Assembly (NCBI RefSeq): GCF_003634555.1
Contig: NZ_RBKS01000001.1
Coordinates: forward strand, 744,001 to 808,000
Length of the DNA stretch: 64,000 nt
Reading direction: 5' to 3'
From: Frondihabitans australicus
GTDB taxonomy: Bacteria; Actinomycetota; Actinomycetes; Actinomycetales; Microbacteriaceae
Part shown: in pieces, positions 43,822 through 53,239 of the stretch
How positions within the stretch are numbered: the first letter of the stretch is position 1
Layout of the letters: every line of letters starts with the position of its first letter
The notes under the pieces: model-generated
The model's input: the letters and a program-made list of their open reading frames with translations, nothing else
What the model was told of the DNA's origin: nothing
Database searches by the model: none
Made by a program: the position numbers and the translations under genes

Positions 43822-45375
43822 CTACTCGCCGAGAACGGTGCGCGGACGGTCGACGAGCTGGGTCGCGACGCCGTTCTTCGAGAGCCGCACGAGCTGCCCG
43901 CCCCAGAACGACGTGTCGCGGGTTCCGGCCTCCGGCAGCGTCCACAGCTGCTTGCCGGTGCGGGTGTCGAACGCCGTGATGCCGGTGGGCGTGCCGCTGT
44001 CCGACGAGACCTGGAGATACCCGGTCGTCCGGGCCGCCAGAATCGTGAAGCTCACCGGCGGCAGCTCGATCGGGTACTGCAGCCGCCCGGTCGCCCCGTC
44101 GAAGAAGTCGAGCTCGGTGACGTCGCCCTTGTTGCGGTAGACCATGATCTGGTTCGTGGTCTGGCCCGGCACGGAGTACGCGAACGAGCCCGTGGCGATG
44201 TCGGTCGACCATCGCACGCGGCCGGTGGCCCGGTCGACGCAGGAGCCGCGCGACGTGCCCGGCAGCGAGGTCATCAGGCAGTCCCGTGTCAGCCCCGAGA
44301 GGTCGCCGATCCCGCTGCGGGTCCAGAGTGCGCGGCCGGAGTCGTCGTACGCCGTCACGACGACGCCGCTGCGCAGCGTGTCGCTCGTGAAGAGCTCGCC
44401 GGAGTCCGAGATCGTGCTCGTGAGGTCGACCGAGCCGTTCCCGAGCTGCGTGATCCTCCCGGTGTCGGCGTCGATGCGAGACGACCGGCCGTCGATCGAG
44501 GCGAACGCCGCCGTGTCGGTGAGGATCGGCGCGTGGTCGTCGTCGAGCACGGCGGTCCAGACGGGCTCGCCGATGCGGTCGACCTGCGCGAGCTCGTACT
44601 GCGTCGCCCCCGAGCGCGCGACGCTCCCGCCGATGAGGACGAGCCCGCCGCTCACCGTGGGCAGCCCTCCGGTCGACTCCGGGTCGAGGGCGGTGGAGGA
44701 GAGGACGTCCCCGCTCGTCATGGACAGCGCCGCGTAGGTCGAGACGCCGTCGACGCTCAGCTGCACCAGCACGCTGTGCGCGTCCGGGACCACCGACTCG
44801 TATTCCAGCAGCACGGCGCCGCTGCGCGACGGGAACGAGCCCTGCAGGTTCTTCGACCAGAGGACCCTGCCCGTGTCGGTGTCGAGGAGCGCCACCGTCG
44901 AGTCGATCTGGTCGACGGAGGCCTGCGAGCAGCGGCTCGACGACCCCAGCGACGGCGTCGTCCCGGTGACCACGACGTAGCGCCCGGTCGAGTCCGACGA
45001 CTGGAATCCCACGCAGCGCACCGGCACCCCGGGCATCACGGCGCGCGCCAGGTTCACCGACCAGCCCTCGGTCGTCGGCCTGGTGCGCAGGTCGGCGACC
45101 GGTGTCGTCCCGTAGGGCTCGAGGTCGCCGTAGCGCGGCGTGAGCGCCGTCCCGACACCCGCGACCACGGCGATGGTCGCGGCCATGACCGCCAGCAGCA
45201 CGGCGATCCGCGCGGGGCCCGGCATCGTCAGCCTCCGTCGACGACGTCGAGGCGCAGGAGCCCACGGGCCGGCGAACGCGGGCGCCTCGGGCCGGGCCTC
45301 GGAGGAAGGGCGTCTCGCCGGCTCCTGCCACTCGACCAGCTCGCGCTCGGGTCGCGGTGGGCTCCACCCGCTCAT
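43822..45375 (-). CDS. Membrane-anchored PQQ-like beta-propeller protein (first of a tandem pair)
   Basis: A 517-residue paralogue of the next gene. Residues 1-55 are Pro/Arg-rich and cytoplasmic, followed by one helix (IAVLLAVMAATIAVVAGVGTAL) and a secreted propeller (DTDTGRVLWSKN, RATGRVRWSTD, DTRTGKQLWTLP). Cys residues RCVGF, SSRCSQ, RDCLM and GSCVDR align with those of the neighbour and may form two disulfides. ATG 45375 is preceded by GGGGAGG. The gap to the second gene is 51 nt, so they are probably co-transcribed. Function is unknown; envelope location is inferred from topology. Confidence 0.78.
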   Translation of the reverse strand: MSGWSPPRPERELVEWQEPARRPSSEARPEAPAFAGPWAPAPRRRRRRLTMPGPARIAVLLAVMAATIAVVAGVGTALTPRYGDLEPYGTTPVADLRTRPTTEGWSVNLARAVMPGVPVRCVGFQSSDSTGRYVVVTGTTPSLGSSSRCSQASVDQIDSTVALLDTDTGRVLWSKNLQGSFPSRSGAVLLEYESVVPDAHSVLVQLSVDGVSTYAALSMTSGDVLSSTALDPESTGGLPTVSGGLVLIGGSVARSGATQYELAQVDRIGEPVWTAVLDDDHAPILTDTAAFASIDGRSSRIDADTGRITQLGNGSVDLTSTISDSGELFTSDTLRSGVVVTAYDDSGRALWTRSGIGDLSGLTRDCLMTSLPGTSRGSCVDRATGRVRWSTDIATGSFAYSVPGQTTNQIMVYRNKGDVTELDFFDGATGRLQYPIELPPVSFTILAARTTGYLQVSSDSGTPTGITAFDTRTGKQLWTLPEAGTRDTSFWGGQLVRLSKNGVATQLVDRPRTVLGE

Positions 45376-45483
45376 GACCGCCTCCCCGCCGAAGCTCCAG
45401 GCGAGGGCTCGACACGGCACATGGTAGGAGCCGAGGCCGACGTCGGGGTAGATCGTTCGTGAAACCTGCTCGAAACGCGGCGG

Positions 45484-45517
45484 TAGACTCGAGAATCCGA
45501 CACTCGACGATGGAGGG
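45484..45517 (+). promoter_or_regulatory. leuC -10 box and ribosome-binding site
   Basis: TAGACT (45484-45489) is a plausible -10. GGAGGG (45512-45517) is a strong ribosome-binding site seven bases before TTG 45525 and falls inside the alternative ATG frame start, which favours TTG as the true start. Confidence 0.5.
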
Positions 45518-45524
45518 CACACCC

Positions 45525-46985
45525 TTGGGTAGAACGCTCGCAGAAAAAGTATGGGACGACCACGTGGTCGTCAAAGGCGCCGACGGCGCTCCCGACCTTC
45601 TCTACATCGACCTCCACCTTGTGCACGAGGTCACGAGCCCCCAGGCGTTCGACGGACTCCGTCAGGCCGACCGCCCTGTGCGCCGCCTCGACCTCACCAT
45701 CGCGACCGAAGACCACAACACGCCGACCCTCGCCATCGACCGGCCCATCGCCGAGCCGACCAGCCGCGTGCAGATCGAGACGCTGCGCACCAACGCCGCC
45801 GAGTTCGGCGTGCGCCTCCACTCGCTCGGCGACGCCGAGCAGGGCATCGTGCACGTCGTCGGCCCGCAGCTGGGCCTCACCATGCCCGGCGTGACCGTCG
45901 TCTGCGGCGACTCGCACACCTCGACCCACGGTGCGTTCGGCGCCATGGCGTTCGGCATCGGCACGAGCGAGGTCGAGCACGTCCTCGCCACGCAGACCCT
46001 GCCGCTCAAGCCGTTCAAGACGATGGCGATCACCGTCGAGGGCGAGCTGCGCCCCGGCGTGAGCGCGAAGGACATCATCCTGGCGGTCATCGCCAAGATC
46101 GGCACCGGCGGCGGCCAGGGCTACGTGCTCGAGTACCGCGGCTCGGCGATCCGCTCCCTCTCGATGGAGGGGCGCATGACCATCTGCAACATGTCGATCG
46201 AGGCCGGAGCCCGCGCCGGCATGGTCGCTCCCGACCAGACGACCTACGACTACCTCGAGGGCCGCCCGCACGCTCCGCAGGGCGCCGACTGGGACGAAGC
46301 CGTCGCCTACTGGGACACCCTCGCCACCGACGACGACGCCGTGTTCGACGCCGAGGTCTTCCTCGACGCGAACGAGCTCGAGCCGTTCGTGACGTGGGGC
46401 ACCAACCCGGGGCAGGGCGTCTCGCTCTCCGAGACCGTCCCCGATCCTGCGACCATCGCCGACCCCAACGAGAAGGCCGCGGCCGAGCGCGCGCTCGAGT
46501 ACATGGATCTCGACGCCGGCACCCCGATGAAGGACATCCGGGTCGACGCGGTCTTCATGGGCTCGTGCACCAACAGCCGCATCGAAGACCTCCGCGCCTT
46601 CGCGTCGATCGTCAAGGGCCAGAAGAAGGCAGACGGCGTCCGCGTCATGGTCGTCCCGGGCTCTGCCCGCGTGCGCATCGAGGCCGAGGCCGAAGGGCTC
46701 GACAAGGTGTTCACCGACTTCGGCGCCGAGTGGCGCTTCGCCGGCTGCTCGATGTGCCTCGGCATGAACCCCGACCAGCTGGCTCCGGGGGAGCGCTGCG
46801 CGTCCACGTCGAACCGCAACTTCGAGGGCCGCCAGGGGAAGGGTGGGCGGACGCACCTCGTGTCGCCGCTCGTGGCCGCTGCGACGGCTATCCGGGGCAC
46901 GCTCTCGAGCCCGTGGGACCTCGCGCCGGGCGACGACTCGGCTGCTCCTCCGACCTCCGACCTGCAGACCGAGGGGGCACTCTGA
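45525..46985 (+). CDS. leuC: 3-isopropylmalate dehydratase large subunit
   Basis: LeuC with LeuD isomerises 2- to 3-isopropylmalate in leucine synthesis. The 486-residue aconitase-like subunit binds a [4Fe-4S] cluster through the Cys of GSCTNSR and the pair in GCSMCLGMN. The substrate motif [13 protein letters not shown] is intact. The family N terminus is [15 protein letters not shown], which corresponds to TTG 45525 and its GGAGGG site; ATG 45510 would add five residues. It is the first gene of a long operon running to ddl. Confidence 0.96.
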   Translation: MGRTLAEKVWDDHVVVKGADGAPDLLYIDLHLVHEVTSPQAFDGLRQADRPVRRLDLTIATEDHNTPTLAIDRPIAEPTSRVQIETLRTNAAEFGVRLHSLGDAEQGIVHVVGPQLGLTMPGVTVVCGDSHTSTHGAFGAMAFGIGTSEVEHVLATQTLPLKPFKTMAITVEGELRPGVSAKDIILAVIAKIGTGGGQGYVLEYRGSAIRSLSMEGRMTICNMSIEAGARAGMVAPDQTTYDYLEGRPHAPQGADWDEAVAYWDTLATDDDAVFDAEVFLDANELEPFVTWGTNPGQGVSLSETVPDPATIADPNEKAAAERALEYMDLDAGTPMKDIRVDAVFMGSCTNSRIEDLRAFASIVKGQKKADGVRVMVVPGSARVRIEAEAEGLDKVFTDFGAEWRFAGCSMCLGMNPDQLAPGERCASTSNRNFEGRQGKGGRTHLVSPLVAAATAIRGTLSSPWDLAPGDDSAAPPTSDLQTEGAL

Positions 46986-47611
46986 TGCACAAGACCACCA
47001 TCGTCACCTGCACCGTCGCGCCCCTGAAGCGCTCGAACGTCGACACCGACCAGATCATCCCGGCGGTGTTCCTCAAGCGCGTCACGAAGACGGGCTACGA
47101 CGACGCCCTCTTCTACTCGTGGCGCCAGGACCCGGCGTTCGTGCTCAACCAGCCCGAGTTCCAGGGTGCCAAGGTGCTCGTCGCCGGGCCCGACTTCGGG
47201 ACGGGATCGAGCCGCGAGCACGCCGTCTGGGCGCTGCGCGACTTCGGCTTCGAGGTCGTCATCTCGCCGCGCTTCGGCGACATCTTCCGCGGCAACTCGG
47301 GCAAGCAGGGCCTCCTCACGGCGGTCGTGACCGAGCCCGACGTCGAGCGCATCTGGGCGATCATCGACGAGTCGGTGGCGAGCGGGAAGGGTTCGCCCGA
47401 GATCACGGTTGACCTGCCTGAGCAGACGGTGAGTGTCGAAAGCGCCACGGGTGCTCGCCTCACGGTTTCGTTCGAGGTCGATGCTTACACTAAGTGGCGT
47501 CTCCTCGAGGGCCTCGACGACATCGCCCTGACCCTGCGTGACGAGGCCGCAATCACAGAATACGAATCGCGCCGCGCATCATGGCGGCCCAAGACATTGC
47601 CGGTGAAGTAG
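46985..47611 (+). CDS. leuD: 3-isopropylmalate dehydratase small subunit
   Basis: LeuD is the swivel-domain subunit that completes the isopropylmalate isomerase active site. The 208-residue protein contains NVDTDQIIP near the start, [17 protein letters not shown] and [18 protein letters not shown], all diagnostic. Its ATG overlaps the leuC stop by one base (TGATG), so translation is coupled. Its own stop overlaps the murA GTG by one base (TAGTG). Confidence 0.97.
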   Translation: MHKTTIVTCTVAPLKRSNVDTDQIIPAVFLKRVTKTGYDDALFYSWRQDPAFVLNQPEFQGAKVLVAGPDFGTGSSREHAVWALRDFGFEVVISPRFGDIFRGNSGKQGLLTAVVTEPDVERIWAIIDESVASGKGSPEITVDLPEQTVSVESATGARLTVSFEVDAYTKWRLLEGLDDIALTLRDEAAITEYESRRASWRPKTLPVK

Positions 47612-48978
47612 TGAACTCTCTCGTACAAGACGCAGCAGCAGCGGGTGCCCGTGTGGGGCTGAAGTCCGACGAGATCGTGATCCGTGGCGGCAAGCCGCTG
47701 ATCGGTCGCATCGAGGTGCGCGGGGCCAAGAACCTCGCCACGAAGGCCATGGTGGCGTCGCTTCTGGGCGACACGCCGTCGATCCTGAAGGACGTCCCGG
47801 ACATCAGCGACGTCAACGTCGTGCGGGGCCTGCTCTCGATCCACGGGGTGCGCATCACCGACCCGGCGCGCGGCGAGCTGATCCTCGACCCGTCCAACGT
47901 CGAGACGGCGCACTTCGCCGAGATCGACGCGCACGCGGGTTCCTCCCGCATCCCGATCCTGTTCTGCGGGCCGCTGCTGCACCGTCTCGGCGAGGCCTTC
48001 ATCCCCGACCTCGGCGGCTGCAGGATCGGCGATCGCCCTATCGACTTCCACATGGACGCCCTCCGAGCTTTCGGCGCGATCGTCGACAAGTCGTACAACG
48101 GCATTCACCTCACCGCTCCGAACGGCCTCAAGGGCGCCAACATCGAGCTCCCGTACCCGAGCGTCGGCGCGACCGAGCAGGTGCTGCTCACGGCGGTTCT
48201 CGCTGAGGGCGTCACCGAGCTGCGCAACGCGGCGATCGAGCCCGAGATCATGGACCTCATCGCGATCCTGCAGAAGATGGGCGCGATCGTGAACGTCGAG
48301 CCCAACCGCGTGATCTTCATCGAGGGCGTCAAGTCGCTGAACGGCTACACGCACCGCGCGATCAACGACCGCAACGAGGCCGCCTCGTGGGCCGCCGCGG
48401 CCCTCGCCACCAAGGGCGACATCTTCGTCGAGGGCGCGAAGCAGCAAGACCTCATGACGTTCCTCAACGTCTTCCGCAAGGTCGGCGGCGAGTTCGACGT
48501 CCACGAAGACGGCATCCGCTTCTACCACCCGGGTGGCGAGCTGAAGCCCGTCGTCATCGAGACCGACGTGCACCCCGGCTTCATGACCGACTGGCAGCAG
48601 CCTCTCGTCGTGGCGCTGACCCAGGCGCACGGCACGTCGATCGTGCACGAGACCGTGTACGAGAACCGCTTCCAGTTCACCGAGGCGCTCAACGACATGG
48701 GAGCCAAGATCGTCGTGCACAAGGACGGCCTCAAAGACGTCCAGCGTCGCGTGGCGCGTCGCGACTTCGAGCAGGCCGCGGTCATCACCGGGCCGACCCC
48801 TCTCCACGGGGCCGACATCCGGGTGCCCGACCTGCGCGGCGGCTTCAGCCACCTCATCGCGGCGCTGACCGCCGAGGGCGAGTCGAAGATCACGAACGTC
48901 GGGATCATCGCGCGCGGGTACGAGCACTTCGTGGCGAAGCTCCGGAAGCTCGGGGCGGACTTCGACTTCGCAGGATAG
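47611..48978 (+). CDS. murA: UDP-N-acetylglucosamine 1-carboxyvinyltransferase
   Basis: MurA transfers enolpyruvate from PEP to UDP-GlcNAc, the first committed step of peptidoglycan synthesis and the fosfomycin target. The 455-residue protein begins its domain with GRIEVRGAKN (Lys40-Asn41) and carries the catalytic Cys137 in LGGCRIGDRP. The surrounding loop is more polar than the common PGGCAIGARP. The Cys (not Asp) predicts fosfomycin sensitivity in the usual way. I chose GTG 47611, which overlaps the leuD stop; an ATG at 47581 would lie deep in leuD. Confidence 0.94.
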   Translation: MNSLVQDAAAAGARVGLKSDEIVIRGGKPLIGRIEVRGAKNLATKAMVASLLGDTPSILKDVPDISDVNVVRGLLSIHGVRITDPARGELILDPSNVETAHFAEIDAHAGSSRIPILFCGPLLHRLGEAFIPDLGGCRIGDRPIDFHMDALRAFGAIVDKSYNGIHLTAPNGLKGANIELPYPSVGATEQVLLTAVLAEGVTELRNAAIEPEIMDLIAILQKMGAIVNVEPNRVIFIEGVKSLNGYTHRAINDRNEAASWAAAALATKGDIFVEGAKQQDLMTFLNVFRKVGGEFDVHEDGIRFYHPGGELKPVVIETDVHPGFMTDWQQPLVVALTQAHGTSIVHETVYENRFQFTEALNDMGAKIVVHKDGLKDVQRRVARRDFEQAAVITGPTPLHGADIRVPDLRGGFSHLIAALTAEGESKITNVGIIARGYEHFVAKLRKLGADFDFAG

Positions 48979-49757
48979 TGTCCTCGCCCGATAGGCCTCT
49001 GCCGCCGTCGACACGTCGAATCCGCGAGCGGAACCTGACCTTCGGCGTCCTCGGACGCCTGGCCATGCCGATCTTCGTCGCTCAGGCGAAGTACACCGTC
49101 CGCTACAGCGAGAAGCTCCCGGCCACGGGCGGCTTCGTCGTGACGCCGAACCACTACTCGAACTACGACCCGCTGATCGTCGGCGTGATCCTGTTCCGAC
49201 TGGGGCGCGTGCCGCGGTTCATGGCGAAGGCGTCGCTCTGGAAGGTGCCGGTGCTGCGCGGGATCCTGCGCTCCACCGGCCAGGTGCCCGTCGACCGCAC
49301 CGGCCGCACGCGGGGCTCCGACCCCGTCGGCGCGGGCGCTGCGGCGATCGCACGAGGCGAGGGCGTGATCGTCTACCCCGAGGGGTCGCTCACCCGCGAG
49401 CCCGACCTCTGGCCGATGCGTGGCAAGACCGGCGCCGTGCGGCTCGCTCTCGAGGCGGGCGTGCCGCTGATCCCGATGGCTCAGTGGGGCGCGCAGACGA
49501 TCATGCCGCGGTACGGCAAGGGCTTCAGCCTGTTCCCCCGCAAGCGGATCCGTGCGGCCTTCGGCGATCCTGTCGACCTGTCGGCCTATCGTGGGCGCAG
49601 TCTCACGCAGTCCGAGCTGCTCGAGGCGACCGAGAAGGTCATGCAGGCGATCACCGGCCTGTTGCAGGAGCTGCGTGACGGCACCCCGCCCGCAGTCCGC
49701 TACGACCCCGCGCAGCACAACCAGAGCGAGATCGGCCGTTTTGAACCCGAGAAGTAG
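48978..49757 (+). CDS. plsC: 1-acyl-sn-glycerol-3-phosphate acyltransferase
   Basis: A PlsC-family acyltransferase that makes phosphatidic acid from lysophosphatidic acid at the membrane. The 259-residue protein has the catalytic His59-x4-Asp64 (NHYSNYD), the substrate motif VPVDRTGRT region, the motif YPEGSLTREPD and the C-terminal VPLIPMAQWG. The GTG start overlaps the murA stop by one base. Its position just before gpsA, which makes glycerol-3-phosphate, links the two to phospholipid precursor supply. Confidence 0.9.
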   Translation: MSSPDRPLPPSTRRIRERNLTFGVLGRLAMPIFVAQAKYTVRYSEKLPATGGFVVTPNHYSNYDPLIVGVILFRLGRVPRFMAKASLWKVPVLRGILRSTGQVPVDRTGRTRGSDPVGAGAAAIARGEGVIVYPEGSLTREPDLWPMRGKTGAVRLALEAGVPLIPMAQWGAQTIMPRYGKGFSLFPRKRIRAAFGDPVDLSAYRGRSLTQSELLEATEKVMQAITGLLQELRDGTPPAVRYDPAQHNQSEIGRFEPEK

Positions 49758-49887
49758 AGACTCCAAACCGCCGAAACCGTCCAAGCCCTCCCGCTCGGAG
49801 CGTCATGGCCGCCGCGACAACTCGGGCCCCAGCGCCTCGCTGTCGGCCCTCAACGCCGGCTCGGTGACGACGGAGGCCATCTCGATC

Positions 49888-50904
49888 GTGCAGGCTCAGG
49901 CCCTCGAGCGGCGGGTCGCCGTGCTGGGTGCGGGATCCTGGGGCACGACCTTCGCGAAGGTCTTGGCAGAGGGCGGCGCCGAGGTGCAGATGTGGGCGCG
50001 TCGCCCGGAGCTCGCCCGCGAGGTCACCGAGACGCACCGCAACACCGACTACCTGCCGGGCATCAACCTGCCCATCGGGCTCACCGCGTCGCCCAGCATC
50101 CCCGCAGTTCTCGACGGGGCCGAGCAGATCTACGTATCGGTGCCGAGCCAGACTCTGCGCGAGAACCTCCGCGACATCCGCGACCTCGTGCCCGCCGGCG
50201 TGCCGGTCGTCAGTCTCATGAAGGGCGTCGAGAAGGGTACCGGCCTGCGGATGAGCCAGGTGATCGTCGAGGAGCTCGGGATCGATCCCGCGCTCGTCGC
50301 CGTCGCCTCCGGCCCGAACCTCGCGCTCGAGATTGCCAAGCGGCAGCCGACCGCCGCGGTCATCTCGTCGGAGAGCCTCGAGACGGCGACGCTCGTCGCC
50401 GCGACGGCCACGAACCCCTACTTCCACTCGTTCGTCAACACCGACGTGATCGGCACCGAGTTCGGCGGCGTGCTCAAGAACCTCATCGCGGTGGCCATCG
50501 GCATCGTCGACGGCGTGGGCTACGGCGAGAACACCAAGGCGTCGATCATGACGCGGGGGCTCGCCGAGATGACCAGCTTCGCCGTGTCGTTCGGCGCGCA
50601 GCCGTCGACGATGGCGGGCCTGGCGGGTCTCGGCGACCTCATCGCGACCTGCCAGTCACCCCTGTCTCGCAATAACACGGCGGGCCGCCTTCTCGGGCAG
50701 GGCTACCGGTACGACGACGTGGTGCGGCAGATGAACCAGACCGCCGAAGGGCTGTCCTCGGTCGCGCCGATCCTCGAGCTCGCCCGCAGCAGGGGAGTCG
50801 ACATGCCCATCGTCGCCCAGGTCGCCGAGGTGCTCGCCGGTACGCTGGATCCGCGAGACATCGCGCCGCATCTCACCGAGACCGGAGAGCCACAGGGCGA
50901 ATAG
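49888..50904 (+). CDS. gpsA: Glycerol-3-phosphate dehydrogenase [NAD(P)+]
   Basis: GpsA reduces dihydroxyacetone phosphate to glycerol-3-phosphate for phospholipids. The Rossmann motif is VAVLGAGSWGTTFAKVLA, the catalytic region includes VASGPNLALEIAK, GGVLKNLIAVAIGIVDGVGYGENTKAS and the family motif GLAGLGDLIATC. The start is uncertain. GTG 49888 (GGAGG 11 nt upstream) gives 338 residues, the E. coli length. GTG 49864 or TTG 49741 would give longer, Lys/Ser-rich N termini; the TTG overlaps plsC. Confidence 0.93.
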   Translation: MQAQALERRVAVLGAGSWGTTFAKVLAEGGAEVQMWARRPELAREVTETHRNTDYLPGINLPIGLTASPSIPAVLDGAEQIYVSVPSQTLRENLRDIRDLVPAGVPVVSLMKGVEKGTGLRMSQVIVEELGIDPALVAVASGPNLALEIAKRQPTAAVISSESLETATLVAATATNPYFHSFVNTDVIGTEFGGVLKNLIAVAIGIVDGVGYGENTKASIMTRGLAEMTSFAVSFGAQPSTMAGLAGLGDLIATCQSPLSRNNTAGRLLGQGYRYDDVVRQMNQTAEGLSSVAPILELARSRGVDMPIVAQVAEVLAGTLDPRDIAPHLTETGEPQGE

Positions 50905-50932
50905 CCGGCTCGCCACCACCCGAAAGGCCCCC

Positions 50933-52042
50933 GTGACCGACACCGCTCCCGCTGCCCGCCTGAAGGTCGTCGTGCTCTTCGGAGGGCGCTCCAGCGAGCA
51001 CTCGATCAGCTGCGCCACCGCGGGCGGCGTGCTCGCCGCCCTCGACCGTTCGAAGTACGACGTCGTGCCGGTCGGCATCACGAAGGAGGGCGCCTACACG
51101 CTCCAGCCCGACGATGCCGAGCACTTCGCGCTCGACGCGACGAAGCTGCCGGTGGTCGACGACAACGGCACGCGGGTGCGGTGGCCCGACTCGGCCGCCA
51201 CGCGCGAGATGACCGTCGTGTCGGCCTCGGGCGAGGTGTCGTCGCTCGGGGACATCGACGTCGTCTTCCCCATCCTGCACGGCCCCTTCGGCGAGGACGG
51301 CTCGGTGCAGGGCATGCTCGAGCTGGTCGGCCTGCCGTACGTCGGAGCCGGGATCCTCGGGTCGGCCGTCGGCATGGACAAGCACTTCTCCAAGTCGGTC
51401 CTGCAGCAGGCCGGCATCGCCGTCGCCCCCTGGCTGACCGTCCGCGCGCACGAGTGGCGCGACCACCGCGCCGTCGTCGAGGAGCGCGCGGAGGAGCTCG
51501 GCTGGCCCGTGTTCGTGAAGCCGGCGCGCGCCGGCTCCAGCGTCGGGGTCTCGAAGGCCACGTCGCTCGCGTCGCTCGCCGAGGCGATGGAGGTCGCCCT
51601 CGCCGAGGACAACAAGGTGCTGATCGAGGCCGCGATCGTGGGCCGCGAGGTCGAGATCGCCGTGCTCGGCGGCGTCGACGGCGGAGCACCGCGTGTCTCG
51701 GTGGCCGGCGAGATCGTGCTCTCCGACGACCGCTTCTACGACTTCGAGTCGAAGTATCTCGGTGGCCCCGGGGCCGAGCTGCTCTGCCCCGCGCCGCTCA
51801 CCGACGCCGAACTCGCAGCGTTCCAGGACCTCGCCGCCCGCGCCTTCGAGGCGATCGGCGGCGCCGGGCTCGCCCGCGTCGACGTGTTCCTCACCGACGA
51901 CGGCTTCGTCGTCAACGAGCTCAACACGATGCCCGGGTTCACGCCGATCTCGATGTTCCCGGCGTGCTGGCTGGCCTCCGGGCTCAGCTACCCGGCGCTC
52001 CTCGACGAGCTGATCGCGCTCGGTCTCGCCGAACAGCGCTAG
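50933..52042 (+). CDS. ddl: D-alanine--D-alanine ligase
   Basis: Ddl joins two D-alanines with ATP for the peptidoglycan stem peptide. The 369-residue ATP-grasp enzyme starts VVVLFGGRSSEHSIS. It has FPILHGPFGEDGSVQGMLELVGLPYVG, the ATP-binding VFVKPARAGSSVGVSK and the metal-binding ARVDVFLTDDGFVVNELNTMPGFT. The GTG start has AAAGG about seven bases upstream and follows gpsA by 28 nt. It ends the leuCD-murA-plsC-gpsA-ddl unit, and a palindromic repeat follows 47 nt later. Confidence 0.97.
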   Translation: MTDTAPAARLKVVVLFGGRSSEHSISCATAGGVLAALDRSKYDVVPVGITKEGAYTLQPDDAEHFALDATKLPVVDDNGTRVRWPDSAATREMTVVSASGEVSSLGDIDVVFPILHGPFGEDGSVQGMLELVGLPYVGAGILGSAVGMDKHFSKSVLQQAGIAVAPWLTVRAHEWRDHRAVVEERAEELGWPVFVKPARAGSSVGVSKATSLASLAEAMEVALAEDNKVLIEAAIVGREVEIAVLGGVDGGAPRVSVAGEIVLSDDRFYDFESKYLGGPGAELLCPAPLTDAELAAFQDLAARAFEAIGGAGLARVDVFLTDDGFVVNELNTMPGFTPISMFPACWLASGLSYPALLDELIALGLAEQR

Positions 52043-52089
52043 CCGCACGGCGCCGGCCCGCCGCCGTGCTGCGCTCCCAAGCCCGTAAA

Positions 52090-52149
52090 GAACCTCCGAG
52101 CGGCCAAGGAACCGCCGCGCGCTAAGGTTCGTCCGCCGCTTGGCGGTTC
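52090..52149. repeat. 60-bp palindromic repeat, copy B (24-12-24)
   Basis: Arms 52090-52113 and 52126-52149 pair in 19 of 24 positions around GCCGCGCGCTAA, which resembles the loop of copy A. It lies between ddl and the AbiEi-like gene and could terminate the ddl operon. Confidence 0.8.
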
Positions 52150-52264
52150 GCAGGCGAAGGGGCGGAAACGGACGGCCGCCCCGAGCACTGTGCACAGCTG
52201 CCGGCTTGTCCACAGATCGCCGACCGGCGGCCCGGTGGCGGGTAGGCTCGGCCACGATCGGCGT

Positions 52265-53239
52265 ATGGATCCTGTGCCCCTCGCCCTCCGCTCCACTGAC
52301 CTCGTGCACGCGGGTTTCGACGACCGTGACGTGCGTGATCGCGCCGCGCGGGGGCAGCTCGCCCGCGTCACCCGCGGCTCGTATCTGCCGAGCGAGGACT
52401 GGCGGTCGTTGGACGCACGCCAGAAGTACGTCTCGCTGATCCACGCGGTCGTGTCGGGGTTCGAACGGCAGTGCGCCGTCTCGCACTGGTCCGCAGCCGC
52501 AGTGTGGGGGCTGCCGGTGCCTGACGAGTGGCCTCGGCACGTCGAGGTCATCGATCCTGCGCGCTCGACCGCGCAGCTCGCCAGCCGTATCCGTCGACGC
52601 CCAGGCACACTCAGACGGGCCGATGTCCTGCCCCGGGAGTCCACGTGGATCACGTCGGCGGCGCGCACGGCGACGGACATCGCCCTGACCGGCCCTTTCG
52701 AGGAAGCCGTGCTCGTCTTCGACCACGGCCTGCGCCTCGGGCTCTTCACGACGAGCGACATCGAGCGGGAGCTCGCCGGGCGGCCCGGCGCCCGTCGGTC
52801 GCGCTCGGCCGCCTCGGCCCTCGGCTTTGCCGACGGCGCAGCCGAGTACGCGGGCGAGTCGTTCAGCCGCTGCGGGATGGCGGCGCGAGGACTTCTCATG
52901 CCGACCCTGCAGGAGGAGTCCCGGCGTGGGTGGCGACTGATCGCGAAGGCGGACTTCTGGTGGGAGAGCTCCGGCATCGTCGGCGAGTTCGACGGCGACT
53001 GGAAGTACTCCGACCCGCGGTGGCTCCGGGGCCGCACGCCCGCTGAGGCGATCGCCGACGAGAAGCGTCGGCAGAACGAGCTCGCGGCCCACCCGCGTGT
53101 GCGCACGATCGTGCGGTGGGACTACGCCGTGGCGCGGAACCCCGACGAACTGGCGCGGCGCCTCCTGGCGGCGGGCGTGCCGCGCGTGCGTCCGCCGGCC
53201 GGGCGACGAACCGTCGAGCGGCGAACACACCGCCGATAG
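52265..53239 (+). CDS. AbiEi-like DNA-binding domain fused to an endonuclease-like domain
   Basis: A 324-residue protein with two parts. The N terminus (STDLVHAGFDDRDVRDRAARGQLARVTRGSYLP) matches the winged-helix head of AbiEi-type antitoxins. The C-terminal part looks like a PD-(D/E)xK nuclease core of the DUF559/Vsr-like kind: Asp230 (KADFWW), then Glu241-Phe-Asp243-Gly and Lys247 (EFDGDWKY). No AbiEii-type toxin gene is next to it. The last residues (RRTVERRTHRR) are encoded by palindromic repeat copy C, and copy B precedes the gene. CACGAT six bases before the ATG suggests leaderless expression. Defence or DNA-repair roles are possible; neither is shown. Confidence 0.7.
   Translation: MDPVPLALRSTDLVHAGFDDRDVRDRAARGQLARVTRGSYLPSEDWRSLDARQKYVSLIHAVVSGFERQCAVSHWSAAAVWGLPVPDEWPRHVEVIDPARSTAQLASRIRRRPGTLRRADVLPRESTWITSAARTATDIALTGPFEEAVLVFDHGLRLGLFTTSDIERELAGRPGARRSRSAASALGFADGAAEYAGESFSRCGMAARGLLMPTLQEESRRGWRLIAKADFWWESSGIVGEFDGDWKYSDPRWLRGRTPAEAIADEKRRQNELAAHPRVRTIVRWDYAVARNPDELARRLLAAGVPRVRPPAGRRTVERRTHRR

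Noticed and set aside
42154-45375. Quinoprotein (PQQ) dehydrogenases
   Set aside because: The blade repeats are of PQQ type, but no PQQ or Ca2+ ligands, adjacent-Cys disulfide or cytochrome domain is visible.
42253-45462. A 1069-codon open frame on the plus strand
   Set aside because: It lies wholly antisense to the two propeller genes, has low-complexity Arg/Gly/Asp composition and no domain.
52265-53239. AbiE type IV toxin-antitoxin pair
   Set aside because: Only an AbiEi-like head is present. No AbiEii nucleotidyltransferase gene is on either side, so a two-gene system is not supported.
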